Positions 62,914-64,000 of a DNA stretch of 64,000 nucleotides are shown here, piece after piece. The translations under genes and the position numbers were made by a program. How positions within the stretch are numbered: position 1 is the stretch's first letter; each line of letters starts with the position of its first letter. The notes beneath the pieces were generated by a model that was not told the DNA's origin, did no database searches, and saw only the letters and a list, made by a program, of their open reading frames with translations. Location of the stretch: positions 1 through 64,000 of the forward strand of contig JAIUPN010000007.1 in NCBI GenBank assembly GCA_020160755.1. Reading direction: 5' to 3'. The DNA is from Pseudomonadota bacterium. GTDB taxonomy: Bacteria; Pseudomonadota; Alphaproteobacteria; Sphingomonadales; Sphingomonadaceae.

Positions 62914-64000
62914 TCAGCGCCGGAAGCTGAGCGTGGCCCAGTAACGGCGCGGTTCATTAAAATAGCCCTCGACAAAGCCGAAGCTGGTCGAGGCGTCATA
63001 GCCCGCGGTCAGCACGCGCTTGTCGGTCAGATTGTCGACCGCGAGGCGAAGCGAAAGCCCCTTGGCGGGCAGCGTGAATTCGGCGCTGGCGTTCAGGATC
63101 GCATGATCGGGGGCGCGCATCAGCGGCGAATTCTCGACATCGATCCACGTGAGGCTGCGATAGGCGGCGTCGAGCCGGAAGCTCGCATCGACGCTGCCCG
63201 ACAGCGCGGTCGAATAGACGATGCTGCCGCTCGCGGTGAGATCGGGCGCCTGCTTCGGATTGCGGAAGCTGACATCGGTCGGAACCCCGCCGATCACCGA
63301 AGTGTAGCGCAGATATTTCGCATCGAGATAACCGAACGACCCGCTGAGCCGCAGCTCGCGCGAGACGCGAACGTCGGCCTCCAGCTCGATCCCCTGGATC
63401 CGCGACTTGCCGGCATTGTCGGTGCGCACCACAATCAGGCCGGTGTTCGGGCTGACCGTCGAGATCAGCAATTGCTGATCCTTGTAATCGTTGCGGAAGG
63501 CCGAGAGGTTCAGCGTGACAAGCCCGCCGAGCGTGGTTTTGAGCCCCGCCTCATACGCCGTCAGATATTCGGGATCATAGGATCCGATTTCCTCGACCGA
63601 GGTCGGCCGCCCGTTGAAGCCGCCGCTGCGGAACCCCCGCGACCAGGAGACATAGCCCAGAATGTCGGGGGTGAATTTATACGAGAGCGACGCGCGCGGC
63701 GTGAACGCCTTCCAGTCCTCGCTCAGCCGGTACGAGGGCATACCCGCGAGCAGCGGCTGCTGGCTGTAGATCCGCATTGCGGACTGGTTCCAGACCTTCT
63801 TTTCCCAAGTGTAGCGCGCCCCGAGTTCGAGCGTCAGCGCATCGGTGACGTCGAAGGTGGCGTTGCCGAACAGCGCGTAGTTGGTCGTCTTCTGCCGGTT
63901 GGCGAAGTCGATGTTGAAATCGAGCGCGGTGGCGAGCGCGGGATCGAAACCCGCCGCGATCAGGCGCGGATAAAGTCCGTCGGCGACATAGAGGGTGGTA
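62914..64000 (-). CDS. TonB-dependent receptor, 3' part (5' end beyond window)
   Basis: The frame stays open from 64000 through to the stop at 62914, reading DALTLELGARYTWEKKVWNQ, YVSWSRGFRSGGFNGRP, SAFRNDYKDQQLL and a terminal strand ending RRYWATLSFRR. These are typical late barrel strands. Signal peptide, TonB box and plug lie outside the window. Followed by the oxidoreductase operon, with a hairpin between. Confidence 0.9.
   Translation of the reverse strand, partial: TTLYVADGLYPRLIAAGFDPALATALDFNIDFANRQKTTNYALFGNATFDVTDALTLELGARYTWEKKVWNQSAMRIYSQQPLLAGMPSYRLSEDWKAFTPRASLSYKFTPDILGYVSWSRGFRSGGFNGRPTSVEEIGSYDPEYLTAYEAGLKTTLGGLVTLNLSAFRNDYKDQQLLISTVSPNTGLIVVRTDNAGKSRIQGIELEADVRVSRELRLSGSFGYLDAKYLRYTSVIGGVPTDVSFRNPKQAPDLTASGSIVYSTALSGSVDASFRLDAAYRSLTWIDVENSPLMRAPDHAILNASAEFTLPAKGLSLRLAVDNLTDKRVLTAGYDASTSFGFVEGYFNEPRRYWATLSFRR

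Noticed and set aside
1..64000. tRNA, rRNA, CRISPR arrays, insertion sequences, attachment sites
   Set aside because: None recognised on reading both strands; no direct-repeat arrays or transposase motifs seen.

Overview
The window is GC-rich and densely packed, with coding frames that often overlap by 1-4 bases. It holds five TonB-dependent receptor (TBDR) genes, a tryptophan-halogenase-like gene inside a starch/maltose locus, a HutF-type histidine pathway and many acyl-CoA dehydrogenases. This combination points to an alphaproteobacterial sphingomonad (Sphingopyxis/Novosphingobium/Sphingomonas type). The assignment is an inference from gene content. I saw no rRNA, tRNA, CRISPR array or insertion sequence.

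Layout. (1) 1-15100: an alpha-glucan utilisation locus. It has a 5'-truncated TBDR, a GH97 SusB-type alpha-glucosidase, a GH13 alpha-glucosidase, a frame-broken GH13 alpha-amylase, a flavin-dependent halogenase homologue, a full TBDR, a LacI-type regulator and an MFS sugar transporter. Two near-identical GTATWCGTATACGC operators flank the regulator gene. (2) 15084-22338: a complete histidine-degradation cluster, hutC-hutF divergent from hutI-hutH-hutG-hutU, around an 18-bp perfect palindrome. (3) 22414-24416: an acyl-CoA dehydrogenase and a FAS1/MaoC-like dehydratase. (4) 24609-29814: a small secreted-protein locus with three exported proteins, a periplasmic C39-type cysteine peptidase, a coiled-coil plus beta-barrel outer-membrane protein and two regulators. 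Its layout recalls the Pseudomonas Fap functional-amyloid system (FapD/FapF-like parts). Two of the exported proteins carry a double-glycine-like motif ending TQRGG. This is the best candidate for an undescribed system here.

(5) 29902-35922: a TBDR, metallophosphoesterase, SDR and tyrosine-phosphatase-like lipoprotein operon, divergent from a TetR gene across a tandem pair of 20-bp operators. (6) 35940-51173: a steroid C/D-ring (HIP-CoA) degradation cluster. ipdA, ipdB, ipdC, echA20, fadA6, fadE30, ipdF and fadD3 are recognisable by close resemblance to the Mycobacterium tuberculosis KstR2-regulon proteins, with additional acyl-CoA dehydrogenases, SDRs and hydratases. (7) 51399-62851: a LuxR-type regulator, a flavin reductase with a C-terminal MarR-like extension, small VOC/EthD/SRPBCC proteins, a TBDR, a CYP51-like P450 with its 2Fe-2S ferredoxin, an XRE-type regulator, and Dabb-like, hypothetical and quinone-oxidoreductase genes. 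Three A/G-CCCC-N6-GGGGG dyads lie in the promoter regions of this segment and may mark a LuxR regulon. (8) 62914-64000: the 3' part of a further TBDR running off the window.

The cell implied takes up glucans, steroids or related terpenoids through TBDRs. It funnels the steroid CD-ring propionate through HIP-CoA to central metabolism, uses histidine as a carbon and nitrogen source, and may assemble an extracellular fibre or surface material. Functional names are by recognition of protein sequence and motifs. No database search was run.
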